Assembly: GCA_017446355.1 (NCBI GenBank)
Contig: JAFSQZ010000163.1
Span: 1 to 6,217 of the forward strand
Length of the DNA stretch: 6,217 nucleotides
Direction: 5' to 3'
Origin: Neisseriaceae bacterium
GTDB taxonomy: Bacteria > Pseudomonadota > Gammaproteobacteria > Burkholderiales > Neisseriaceae
The notes under the pieces are model-generated. The model was not told where the DNA came from. It was given only the letters and a program-made list of their open reading frames with translations, and made no database searches. Positions 1-4,622 of the stretch are shown in pieces. Numbering within the stretch: the first letter of the stretch is position 1; every line of letters begins with the position of its first letter. The position numbers and the translations under genes are program-made.

Positions 1-1575
1 CGCATAAACCATTACGCACATTTTTTCACTCATACCAAAACGGGTAACCATTTCACGCGCAATTTGTGTGGCACGTTCAAAATCGTTGGCGGCACCTGTG
101 GAAATACGACCAACAAAAATATCTTCAGCAATACGCCCACCAAATAAGATGCTGATTTGGCTTAACATTTGATCTTTGTACATAGAAATACGATCGCGTT
201 CAGGCAGCTGCCATGTTAAACCAAGTGCGCGTCCACGTGGCATAATGGTTACTTTGTGTACAGGGTCGGTGTATTGCAAACTTTCGGCAACAATGGCGTG
301 TCCTGATTCATGGTAAGCAGTAGCACGTTTTTCGTCTTCGTGCATCACCATACTGCGGCGTTCAGGTCCCATATAGATTTTGTCTTTGGCATCTTCAAAG
401 TCGCTTTGATCTACTTTGGTTTTATTACGGCGACCTGCAAATAAGGCAGCTTCGTTCACCAAGTTTGCTAAATCTGCACCAGAAAAACCAGGTGTACCAC
501 GCGCCAATGTAGCTAAATCCACACTAACATCTAATGGCACTTTTTGTGCATGCACTTTCAAAATTTGTTCGCGACCACGAATATCTGGCAAGGGAACAAC
601 TACTTGACGGTCAAAACGTCCTGGACGTTGCAAGGCTGGATCCAATACGTCTGGACGGTTGGTCGCTGCAATAACGATAACGGTTTGATTGCTTTCAAAA
701 CCGTCCATTTCCACCAATAATTGGTTCAAGGTTTGTTCGCGTTCATCGTTACCACCGCCTAAACCTGCGCCGCGTTGGCGACCGACTGCATCAATTTCAT
801 CAATAAAGATGATACAGGGGGCATTTTTTTTGGCTTGTTCAAACATATCGCGAACACGACTGGCACCAACACCAACAAACATTTCTACGAAGTCTGAACC
901 TGAAATACTGAAAAATGGCACGCCAGCTTCGCCTGCAATGGCTTTGGCAAGCAAGGTTTTACCAGTACCTGGTGAACCTGCTAATAAAATACCGCGTGGT
1001 ACACGTCCACCTAAACTTTGATAACGATTAGGTGCTTTTAAGTAATCCACAATTTCTTGTACTTCTTCTTTGGCTTCATCGCAACCTGCGACATCAGCAA
1101 AGGTAACTTTGTTGGCATCTCTATCTAATAAGCGTGCGCGACTTTTACCAAATGAAAATGCACCACCTTTGCCACCGCCTGTTTGCATACGCATAAAATA
1201 AATCCATACGCCAATCAGCAGCAAAACAGGTAATAAGCTACTTAAAAAGCTTAAGAATACGCTGGGTTTTTCTTCTGGTGTTACTTTAATGCGCACCTGA
1301 TTTTCTTCCAACACTTGAATCAGTTTATCGTCCAAAGGCGCATTGGTTGTGAATTTGGTTTTATTTTCATCTTTGCGTTCTCCAGAAATCGCGTAACCTG
1401 CTGGCGAACCTTCCAAATTAACGCTACTGACATTACCTTGCTTAACTTGTTGAAGAAATTGAGAGTATTCAATTAAATTGGCTTCTTTTTTCTCGGTATG
1501 CATACTGTTCATACCCATAAAAATCGCACCTGCCAAAATCAACCAAATAATAAGATTTTTAAAACCGTTTCCCAC
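1..1575 (-). CDS. ftsH: ATP-dependent zinc metalloprotease FtsH (3' part outside the window)
   Basis: FtsH is a membrane-anchored AAA+ protease that forms hexamers and degrades misfolded membrane proteins and selected cytosolic regulators. The window holds the first 525 residues; about 120 C-terminal residues expected from the family (roughly 640-650) lie beyond the left edge. Visible parts are a first membrane helix (residues about 6-22), a periplasmic stretch (about 23-104), a second helix (about 106-128), Walker A GSPGTGKT (200-207), Walker B with D259-E260, the NRPDVLDPALQRPGR sensor/arginine-finger stretch, the zinc motif HESGH (422-426) and the likely third zinc ligand D498 in AANDFERAT. 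The start is GTG at 1573-1575: an in-frame stop lies at 1591-1593, there is no upstream ATG in between, and AGGAG sits 8 bases upstream. The next Met codons fall inside the first helix. It follows rlmE by 62 bases, the classical rlmE-ftsH arrangement. I see no convincing promoter in that gap, so co-transcription with rlmE is likely. Confidence 0.98.
   Translation of the reverse strand, partial: MGNGFKNLIIWLILAGAIFMGMNSMHTEKKEANLIEYSQFLQQVKQGNVSSVNLEGSPAGYAISGERKDENKTKFTTNAPLDDKLIQVLEENQVRIKVTPEEKPSVFLSFLSSLLPVLLLIGVWIYFMRMQTGGGKGGAFSFGKSRARLLDRDANKVTFADVAGCDEAKEEVQEIVDYLKAPNRYQSLGGRVPRGILLAGSPGTGKTLLAKAIAGEAGVPFFSISGSDFVEMFVGVGASRVRDMFEQAKKNAPCIIFIDEIDAVGRQRGAGLGGGNDEREQTLNQLLVEMDGFESNQTVIVIAATNRPDVLDPALQRPGRFDRQVVVPLPDIRGREQILKVHAQKVPLDVSVDLATLARGTPGFSGADLANLVNEAALFAGRRNKTKVDQSDFEDAKDKIYMGPERRSMVMHEDEKRATAYHESGHAIVAESLQYTDPVHKVTIMPRGRALGLTWQLPERDRISMYKDQMLSQISILFGGRIAEDIFVGRISTGAANDFERATQIAREMVTRFGMSEKMCVMVYA
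199..210 (-). repeat. Degenerate DUS-like site within ftsH
   Basis: The minus strand reads CAGCTGCCTGAA, 10/12 to AG-simDUS with the CTGCCTGAA core intact, encoding Gln-Leu-Pro-Glu in the conserved WQLPERDR segment of FtsH. Since this protein segment is conserved in relatives, the match may be due to protein constraint rather than uptake. Confidence 0.35.
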
Positions 1576-1583
1576 TGAAAACG

Positions 1584-1588
1584 CTCCT
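1584..1588 (-). promoter_or_regulatory. Ribosome binding site of ftsH, fixing a GTG start
   Basis: The minus strand reads AGGAG, then 8 bases, then GTG. No ATG is available between this site and the upstream in-frame stop at 1591-1593, so the Shine-Dalgarno sequence decides the non-ATG start of ftsH. Confidence 0.8.
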
Positions 1589-1637
1589 ATCTATAAAATA
1601 TAAAGAGAGTAAATTGTAAAGTAGCACAAGTAAACTG

Positions 1638-2258
1638 TCAGCGTTTATTTTTACCTAAAAGATAAATTTCACTAGACCGATTACGTGATGCATCAGGTTT
1701 TCGCGTTTGTACCACAGCAAAAGTTTCACGCATCGCTTGCATATATTCTTGGTATCCAGCACCCTGAAAAACTTTCACCAAAAATGAACCGCCTGTTTTT
1801 AAATGGTTTTGCGCAAAATCCAAAGCCAATTCACACAAGTAAAAACTTCTCGCTTGATCCATCACGGCATTGCCTGCCATATTGGGTGCCATATCGCAAA
1901 TGACTACGTCCAAAGGGCGGTTATCCAATAATCGTTCAAATTCAGACAACACTGAATCTTCACGAAAATCGCCTTGAATAAAGTCCACACCTTCAATAGG
2001 CTCCATTGGCAAAATATCCAAAGCAAACACTCGTCCTTGTTTGCCCACCAATTTTGCTGCCACTTGCGACCAGCTTCCTGGTGCGCTGCCCAAATCGGCT
2101 AAAACCGTCCCTGCTTTAATCAGCTTGTCTTTTTCGTTAATTTCCAATAACTTATAAGCAGCACGCGCACGATAACCATCTTTTTGTGCTTGTTTCACAT
2201 AGGCATCGTTCACGTGTTCGTGTAACCAAGCTGATGAAGATTTAGAACGTTGCGCCAT
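1638..2258 (-). CDS. rlmE: 23S rRNA (uridine(2552)-2'-O)-methyltransferase RlmE (FtsJ/RrmJ)
   Basis: RlmE uses S-adenosylmethionine to methylate the 2'-OH of U2552 in the A-loop of 23S rRNA, a late step in 50S subunit assembly in the cytoplasm. The protein has 206 residues, close to the 209 of E. coli. The SAM-binding motif GSAPGSW is at 57-63 and the acidic residue D81 of DILPMEPI follows strand 2. The K-D-K-E catalytic tetrad of the family is complete: K36 (in YRARAAYK), D122 (in CDMAPN), K162 (in LVKVFQG) and E197 (in SSEIYL). The start ATG at 2256-2258 has AGGA 6 bases upstream. It lies 92 bases after erpA and 62 bases before ftsH. The gene yhbY, often found near this pair in proteobacteria, is not present here. 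The gap before rlmE holds three DUS copies in alternating orientation, and one possible hairpin ends about 8 bases before the ribosome binding site. Confidence 0.97.
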   Translation of the reverse strand: MAQRSKSSSAWLHEHVNDAYVKQAQKDGYRARAAYKLLEINEKDKLIKAGTVLADLGSAPGSWSQVAAKLVGKQGRVFALDILPMEPIEGVDFIQGDFREDSVLSEFERLLDNRPLDVVICDMAPNMAGNAVMDQARSFYLCELALDFAQNHLKTGGSFLVKVFQGAGYQEYMQAMRETFAVVQTRKPDASRNRSSEIYLLGKNKR

Positions 2259-2276
2259 TGATTTTCCTATTTAGTT

Positions 2277-2288
2277 AGGCTGCCTGAA
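2277..2288 (+). repeat. DNA uptake sequence, exact AG-simDUS
   Basis: AGGCTGCCTGAA, an exact match to the Simonsiella-dialect DUS. DUS are recognised by the minor pilin ComP during natural transformation in Neisseriaceae. This copy lies in the erpA-rlmE gap, 8 bases from the ribosome binding site of rlmE. Confidence 0.9.
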
Positions 2289-2311
2289 AACTGTTTTATC
2301 AGTACCACAAT

Positions 2312-2341
2312 ATTCAGGCAGCTTATTTTGGCTGCCTGAAT
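2312..2341 (-). terminator. Inverted pair of DUS, possible terminator or attenuator between erpA and rlmE
   Basis: Two DUS copies face each other: 2313-2324 on the minus strand (11/12) and 2329-2340 on the plus strand (11/12). They form an 11-bp stem with an 8-base loop, about 10 bases after the erpA stop. Inverted DUS pairs commonly act as terminators in Neisseria. Here the bases after the stem on the transcribed strand (TATTGTGG) are not a clear U run, so termination is uncertain and partial read-through into rlmE-ftsH is possible. The middle DUS can also pair with the copy at 2277-2288. Confidence 0.55.
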
Positions 2342-2350
2342 CGTTAAACG

Positions 2351-2689
2351 TTAAACGGAAAAAGAGGAACCACAACCACAAGTTGTTGTGGCGTTTGGAT
2401 TGCGAATCACAAATTGTGAACCTTGCAAACCTTCGGTGTAATCAATTTCCGCGCCTACTAAATATTGATAACTCATTGGATCAACTAAAAAAGTTAAGTT
2501 GTCTTTTTGAATGGCAAAGTCGTCATCATTTTTGATTTCGTCAAAAGTGAAACCGTATTGGAAACCAGAGCAACCGCCACCGTTTACAAATACGCGCAAC
2601 ATTAAATTGGGATTATTTTCTTCGGCAATTAAATCTGCCACTTTTGCACAGCAAGCATCGGTAAAAATAATAGGATTTTCGTCTGACAT
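2351..2689 (-). CDS. erpA: Iron-sulfur cluster insertion protein ErpA (A-type carrier)
   Basis: ErpA binds an Fe-S cluster assembled on IscU and delivers it to target apoproteins in the cytoplasm; in E. coli these include isoprenoid-synthesis and respiratory enzymes. The protein has 112 residues, the usual size. The three cluster-binding cysteines are C40 in NGGGCSGFQYGF and C104 and C106 in the C-terminal TTCGCGSSFSV, both hallmark motifs of the HesB/IscA family. The family's LVDPMSYQYL segment, lying between them, is at 68-77. An in-frame ATG also exists at 2705-2707 and would add six residues. I chose the ATG at 2687-2689 because GGAG lies 7 bases before it and because family members of this type begin MSDE. 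The neighbouring rlmE and ftsH are not functionally tied to it. ETF-QO, in the same window, is an Fe-S protein and could be a client, but that is inference. Confidence 0.96.
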   Translation of the reverse strand: MSDENPIIFTDACCAKVADLIAEENNPNLMLRVFVNGGGCSGFQYGFTFDEIKNDDDFAIQKDNLTFLVDPMSYQYLVGAEIDYTEGLQGSQFVIRNPNATTTCGCGSSFSV

Positions 2690-2696
2690 AATTATT

Positions 2697-2700
2697 CTCC
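2697..2700 (-). promoter_or_regulatory. Ribosome binding site of erpA, deciding between two ATG codons
   Basis: The minus strand reads GGAG, seven bases, then ATG at 2687-2689. The alternative upstream ATG (2705-2707) lies 5' of this site and has no purine-rich site of its own, so the downstream start is preferred. Confidence 0.75.
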
Positions 2701-2724
2701 ATGACAAATGAATTGTCTATTTAA

Positions 2725-2736
2725 GGGCAGCCTGAA
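2725..2736 (+). repeat. DNA uptake sequence, Kingella-type variant (11/12)
   Basis: GGGCAGCCTGAA, one mismatch to AGGCAGCCTGAA (AG-kingDUS). It lies in the gap before erpA. Its core GGCAGCCT is the exact reverse complement of AGGCTGCC in the DUS at 2764-2775, so the two can form an 8-bp stem with a 30-base loop although both point the same way. Confidence 0.75.
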
Positions 2737-2763
2737 AAAAATCAAGGGCTATTCATTAATTTT

Positions 2764-2775
2764 AGGCTGCCTGAA
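2764..2775 (+). repeat. DNA uptake sequence, exact AG-simDUS
   Basis: AGGCTGCCTGAA, exact, about 30 bases downstream of the stop of the membrane-protein gene (transcribed on the minus strand). On the transcribed strand it forms the 5' arm of a possible hairpin with 2726-2733. No strong U run follows, so I do not call a terminator. Confidence 0.9.
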
Positions 2776-2806
2776 AGGTTTATTTTATCATTTTATGTTT
2801 GAAAAC

Positions 2807-3379
2807 TTATTCCTTTTCAAAGGTTCTATAAGCTTTGTGGTCATAAAAAAAAGACCAGCCTGTTTCTTGGTGAATCGCTTGTTGTAATGCTGTTCGCATT
2901 TGAACATAAGTGTTTATATCATCTTGACCATTATTAAACGTTGTTTCAGGCAGCCTGAATGCAGGAAGCGCACTTTGTTTTCCATATTTTAGGGTTTGTT
3001 TCCATTGTCCGCTTCCACAAAAACCTTTGCGTTGATGACGATAAATAATAATGGGCATTGTTTCGTATTGAAAAAATCGGTACAGATACCACGTTGTCAA
3101 CACGAATAATGCCAATATGATAAAAACTGTTTGCATACTCAATCCTTTTTTCTGATATGCGTCAAACAAAAAAACGATACTGGCAATGCCGAATATGATT
3201 ACCATCAATGCTGTCATCACTTGTGCAAAGATTTTTTGGTGTGGTGTGATGACTTTCCATTTAATGATTTTTTGGTTGGCAAACCATTCGCTATGCACCC
3301 TTTTTAAGGTTTCTATGGCTTCTTTATTCTTTTCTGAAAATTTTTTTGGTGCATATGGATTTGTGTATTGATTGTTCAT
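2807..3379 (-). CDS. Hypothetical membrane protein with two transmembrane helices
   Basis: I do not recognise this 190-residue protein. It has a hydrophilic N-terminus (1-48, rich in Lys/Asn/Gln), a hydrophobic segment at about 51-73, a short loop containing KKG, a second hydrophobic segment at about 82-104, and a soluble C-terminal part (about 105-190). The order resembles small inner-membrane proteins with both ends in the cytoplasm; the positive residues flanking the helices (KIIKWK before, YRHQRKG after) fit that topology. There is no signal peptide or known catalytic motif that I can name. Single cysteine: C121 in GFCGSG. The gene begins 12 bases after the stop of the TabA-like gene, in the same frame, and has no recognisable Shine-Dalgarno sequence, so translation is probably coupled to the upstream gene. 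A DUS lies inside the coding region and encodes FRLPE (141-145). The reading frame is clean, and the helix pattern supports a real gene. Confidence 0.8.
   Translation of the reverse strand: MNNQYTNPYAPKKFSEKNKEAIETLKRVHSEWFANQKIIKWKVITPHQKIFAQVMTALMVIIFGIASIVFLFDAYQKKGLSMQTVFIILALFVLTTWYLYRFFQYETMPIIIYRHQRKGFCGSGQWKQTLKYGKQSALPAFRLPETTFNNGQDDINTYVQMRTALQQAIHQETGWSFFYDHKAYRTFEKE
2945..2959. repeat. Palindromic DUS carrying both dialects, within a gene
   Basis: TTCAGGCAGCCTGAA. The minus strand contains an exact AG-simDUS (2945-2956) and the plus strand an exact AG-kingDUS (2948-2959). Only the central base breaks the palindrome. In the membrane-protein gene it is read in frame as Phe-Arg-Leu-Pro-Glu. 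Confidence 0.9.
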
Positions 3380-3391
3380 TGTTTGTTTATT

Positions 3392-3844
3392 TTATTTATC
3401 GCAACGGATTTTAAAAATGGCTTTACGAATATGTGTTTGATTACCAACCAATGGCGCGTGGGCATCATTAGGAAAAAATACGGCAAACTGACCGACACCG
3501 ACATTTATCCATACGCTTGGTGCGCAATCAAAAAACTCAATATCTCGTTTTTCATCGTAACCCAAACCATTTTTCAGGCTGCCTACATCAAGCCAACCAT
3601 ATTCTTCATCACTGCTTAATGGTATTTGAATATCAATATGGTAACGATGTTGCTCTGGTTTTGCTACTTCACGCGTCCGCATCGGTTCAACGCCAATAAA
3701 TAAGCGAATATTTGGGTGATTCGTGGGTATTTCGCCATCGTTAAGTTGATGAAAATCCAGCTGTTGCAATAAATTCATCGCAACGGCAAAATCAGAATGC
3801 AACGCAATATAACGTTGTGCTTGGCTAATATTGTCTACAATCAT
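3392..3844 (-). CDS. YhcH/YjgK/YiaL (TabA-like) family protein
   Basis: Members of this family (DUF386) are small cytoplasmic proteins with a cupin-like barrel that binds a metal. E. coli TabA affects biofilm formation and YhcH is linked to sialic acid use, but the biochemical activity is not settled. The product has 150 residues, the same length as TabA. The family signature P-E-x-H-R-x-x-I-D-I-Q is seen at 63-73, with E64 and H66 as probable metal ligands, and FFPNDAHAPL at 123-132 holds the last ligand H129; RKAIFKI (140-146) is the usual C-terminal strand. Two adjacent ATG codons are possible. AGGA lies 5 bases from the second (3842-3844) but only 2 from the first (3845-3847), and E. coli TabA begins MII like the second, so I prefer 3844. 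No sialic acid genes or toxin genes are nearby. The gene is 12 bases upstream of the membrane-protein gene. A DUS lies inside it (3573-3584). Confidence 0.9.
   Translation of the reverse strand: MIVDNISQAQRYIALHSDFAVAMNLLQQLDFHQLNDGEIPTNHPNIRLFIGVEPMRTREVAKPEQHRYHIDIQIPLSSDEEYGWLDVGSLKNGLGYDEKRDIEFFDCAPSVWINVGVGQFAVFFPNDAHAPLVGNQTHIRKAIFKIRCDK
3573..3584 (-). repeat. DNA uptake sequence, exact AG-kingDUS, within a gene
   Basis: The minus strand reads AGGCAGCCTGAA, exact Kingella-type dialect, inside the TabA-like gene, where it spans the codons for Gly-Ser-Leu-Lys. Unlike 2945-2959 and 4545-4559 it is not part of the 15-bp near-palindrome, because the plus strand reads AGGCTGCCTACA here. Confidence 0.85.
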
Positions 3845-3847
3845 CAT

Positions 3848-3952
3848 AATCCTTTTGTTTGCGTCTTCACCACAAAAAATTTTTACAACTTACAACAATG
3901 TTTTTTCTCTTTTCTATGAAATACTCAAAATAATGTGTTTTGCAAAGTGTTC
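3848..3952. other. Gap between tag and the TabA-like gene
   Basis: A 105-base A+T-rich gap. It holds a tandem 7-base direct repeat TTACAAC TTACAAC (3883-3896) and a self-complementary run AAAAATTTTT just beside it. I see no hairpin terminator after tag and only a weak promoter-like pair on the minus strand (TTGCAA, 16 bases, TATTTC), too poor to call. Confidence 0.4.
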
Positions 3953-4486
3953 TTACTGTCTTTGTTGTTCAAGCAAACGCGCAATCGGACACGTTTTTTC
4001 GTGCGCGCCATCAAGATAAGCTAAACTCATCAGAAATTCGCGAGTAATTTGTTTACCAACAAAGACAAATTGTTGTTTAAATAAGGCAAGCCATTGGGTT
4101 TCGTTTAAATGTGCGTGGGCATCTAACCAGTTTTTGAAACTGCCATATTGATGTTGCAATTCAAGAATCCGTTGTGCATTTTTGATGGCTGCCTGAATTT
4201 TTTGACGATGACGAATAATATTGGCATCGTTCATTAAACGTTGAATATCCTTGTCATCAAAAGCGGCAACACGCGCAATCTCAAATTGCGCATAAGCTGC
4301 CTGAAAGTGTTGGCGTTTATTGAGAATGGTTGTCCAACTTAATCCTGCTTGGTTGATTTCTAAAATGAGCCGTTCAAATAAACGGTTGTCATCATATTCA
4401 GGAAAACCGTACTCATTATCGTGATAATGTTTATTGGGATTATTGCTTTCAGGTGGCAGATTTTGGCAATACTGGCAGTAACTCAT
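3953..4486 (-). CDS. tag: DNA-3-methyladenine glycosylase I (Tag)
   Basis: Tag removes 3-methyladenine from alkylated DNA by cleaving the N-glycosidic bond, the first step of base-excision repair. The protein has 177 residues; E. coli Tag has 187. The four zinc ligands of the family are present: C4, H22 (in YHDNEYG), H162 and C166 (in AHEKTC, the same H-x3-C spacing as in E. coli H175/C179). The base-binding region LEINQAGLSW at 42-51 includes E43 and W51, matching E. coli E38 and W46, and Y21 matches Y16. The helix-hairpin-helix-like stretch LMNDANIIRHRQKIQAAIKNA (from residue 84) is typical. The ATG at 4484-4486 is the only early start; an in-frame stop lies at 4496-4498 and the next Met is residue 85. 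No Shine-Dalgarno sequence precedes it: the leader is almost pure A/T. Two imperfect DUS lie within the gene, both encoding Gln-Ala-Ala. Confidence 0.96.
   Translation of the reverse strand: MSYCQYCQNLPPESNNPNKHYHDNEYGFPEYDDNRLFERLILEINQAGLSWTTILNKRQHFQAAYAQFEIARVAAFDDKDIQRLMNDANIIRHRQKIQAAIKNAQRILELQHQYGSFKNWLDAHAHLNETQWLALFKQQFVFVGKQITREFLMSLAYLDGAHEKTCPIARLLEQQRQ
4186..4197 (+). repeat. DNA uptake sequence, AG-simDUS with one mismatch, within tag
   Basis: TGGCTGCCTGAA (11/12). Read on the gene strand it supplies the codons for Gln-Ala-Ala in KIQAAIKN. Confidence 0.7.
4294..4305 (+). repeat. DNA uptake sequence, AG-simDUS with one mismatch, within tag
   Basis: AAGCTGCCTGAA (11/12). Read on the gene strand it supplies the codons for Gln-Ala-Ala in HFQAAYA, the same tripeptide as the other DUS in this gene. 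Confidence 0.7.
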
Positions 4487-4527
4487 TATTTTTATTTAAA
4501 TTTAATTTAAAGTCATTATTTTTATTT
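4483..4527 (-). repeat. 15-bp direct repeat flanking a palindrome, upstream of tag
   Basis: The 15-mer TCATTATTTTTATTT (plus strand) occurs at 4483-4497 and again at 4513-4527, exactly 30 bases apart. On the gene strand each copy reads AAATAAAAATAATGA, so the tag start codon and its leader are duplicated. The upstream ATG opens a four-codon frame (Met-Thr-Leu-Asn-stop, 4502-4516). Between the copies is TTTAAATTTAATTTAAA (4495-4511), an 8-bp inverted repeat around one base. It could be an operator or just low-complexity A/T sequence; I cannot tell. Confidence 0.6.
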
Positions 4528-4544
4528 TACTGTTTTGATTTATT

Positions 4545-4559
4545 TTCAGGCTGCCTGAA
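4545..4559. repeat. Palindromic DUS carrying both dialects, intergenic
   Basis: TTCAGGCTGCCTGAA. The plus strand contains an exact AG-simDUS (4548-4559) and the minus strand an exact AG-kingDUS (4545-4556). It sits between the terminator of the ETF-QO gene and the leader of tag and is the same 15-mer, in opposite orientation, as 2945-2959. Confidence 0.9.
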
Positions 4560-4560
4560 A

Positions 4561-4615
4561 AAAATCAGAAAAAATGCTGATTTTATCCAACAATAATAGG
4601 TAAACAAAATCAGCA
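4561..4615 (-). terminator. Rho-independent terminator of the ETF-QO gene, three-armed
   Basis: On the minus strand, TGCTGATTTT (4615-4606) pairs with AAAATCAGCA (4584-4575) across a 21-base loop, giving a 10-bp stem followed directly by six T. A second CTGATTTT at 4568-4561 can instead pair with the middle arm, giving an 8-bp stem with an 8-base loop and further T. The stems are A+T-rich, so strength is uncertain. The element begins 7 bases after the ETF-QO stop codon. Confidence 0.7.
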
Positions 4616-4622
4616 AAAAGTT

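Noticed and set aside
824..831. Run of eight T (A8 on the gene strand) in ftsH as a possible phase-variation tract
   Set aside because: It encodes Lys-Lys-Asn in a conserved segment (QAKKNAP) of a protein usually essential or important. A run of eight A in an A+T-rich genome is not unusual.
200..978. Serine in the FtsH Walker A motif (GSPGTGKT instead of GPPGTGKT)
   Set aside because: The P-loop consensus GxxGxGKT is intact and, from memory, Neisseria FtsH has the same serine, so it is lineage-typical rather than a defect.
689..1021. Open frame of 110 codons on the plus strand inside ftsH, and similar ones elsewhere (for example 416-607, 5164-5385)
   Set aside because: They lie antisense to conserved coding sequence, show low-complexity composition and no recognisable domain; they are by-products of the real minus-strand genes.
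1592..1620. Promoter candidate for ftsH on the minus strand (TTTACA, 17 bases, TTTATA)
   Set aside because: The -10 hexamer matches only three of six consensus positions, in an A+T-rich gap where such matches are expected by chance.
2703..2717. Small inverted repeat GACAA-ATGAA-TTGTC just upstream of the erpA ribosome binding site as an IscR or Fur operator
   Set aside because: The stem has only five base pairs and the sequence does not resemble the IscR type 1 or 2 sites or a Fur box.
2277..2775. Repeated short motifs that could suggest a CRISPR array
   Set aside because: The repeats are 12-bp DUS in mixed orientation with irregular spacing, some inside genes. There are no uniform spacers and no cas genes.
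3392..3844. TabA-like gene as part of a toxin-antitoxin system
   Set aside because: The TabA name comes from a phenotype in E. coli. There is no toxin-like or antitoxin-like gene beside it; the downstream protein is a two-helix membrane protein of 190 residues, far larger than typical small membrane toxins.
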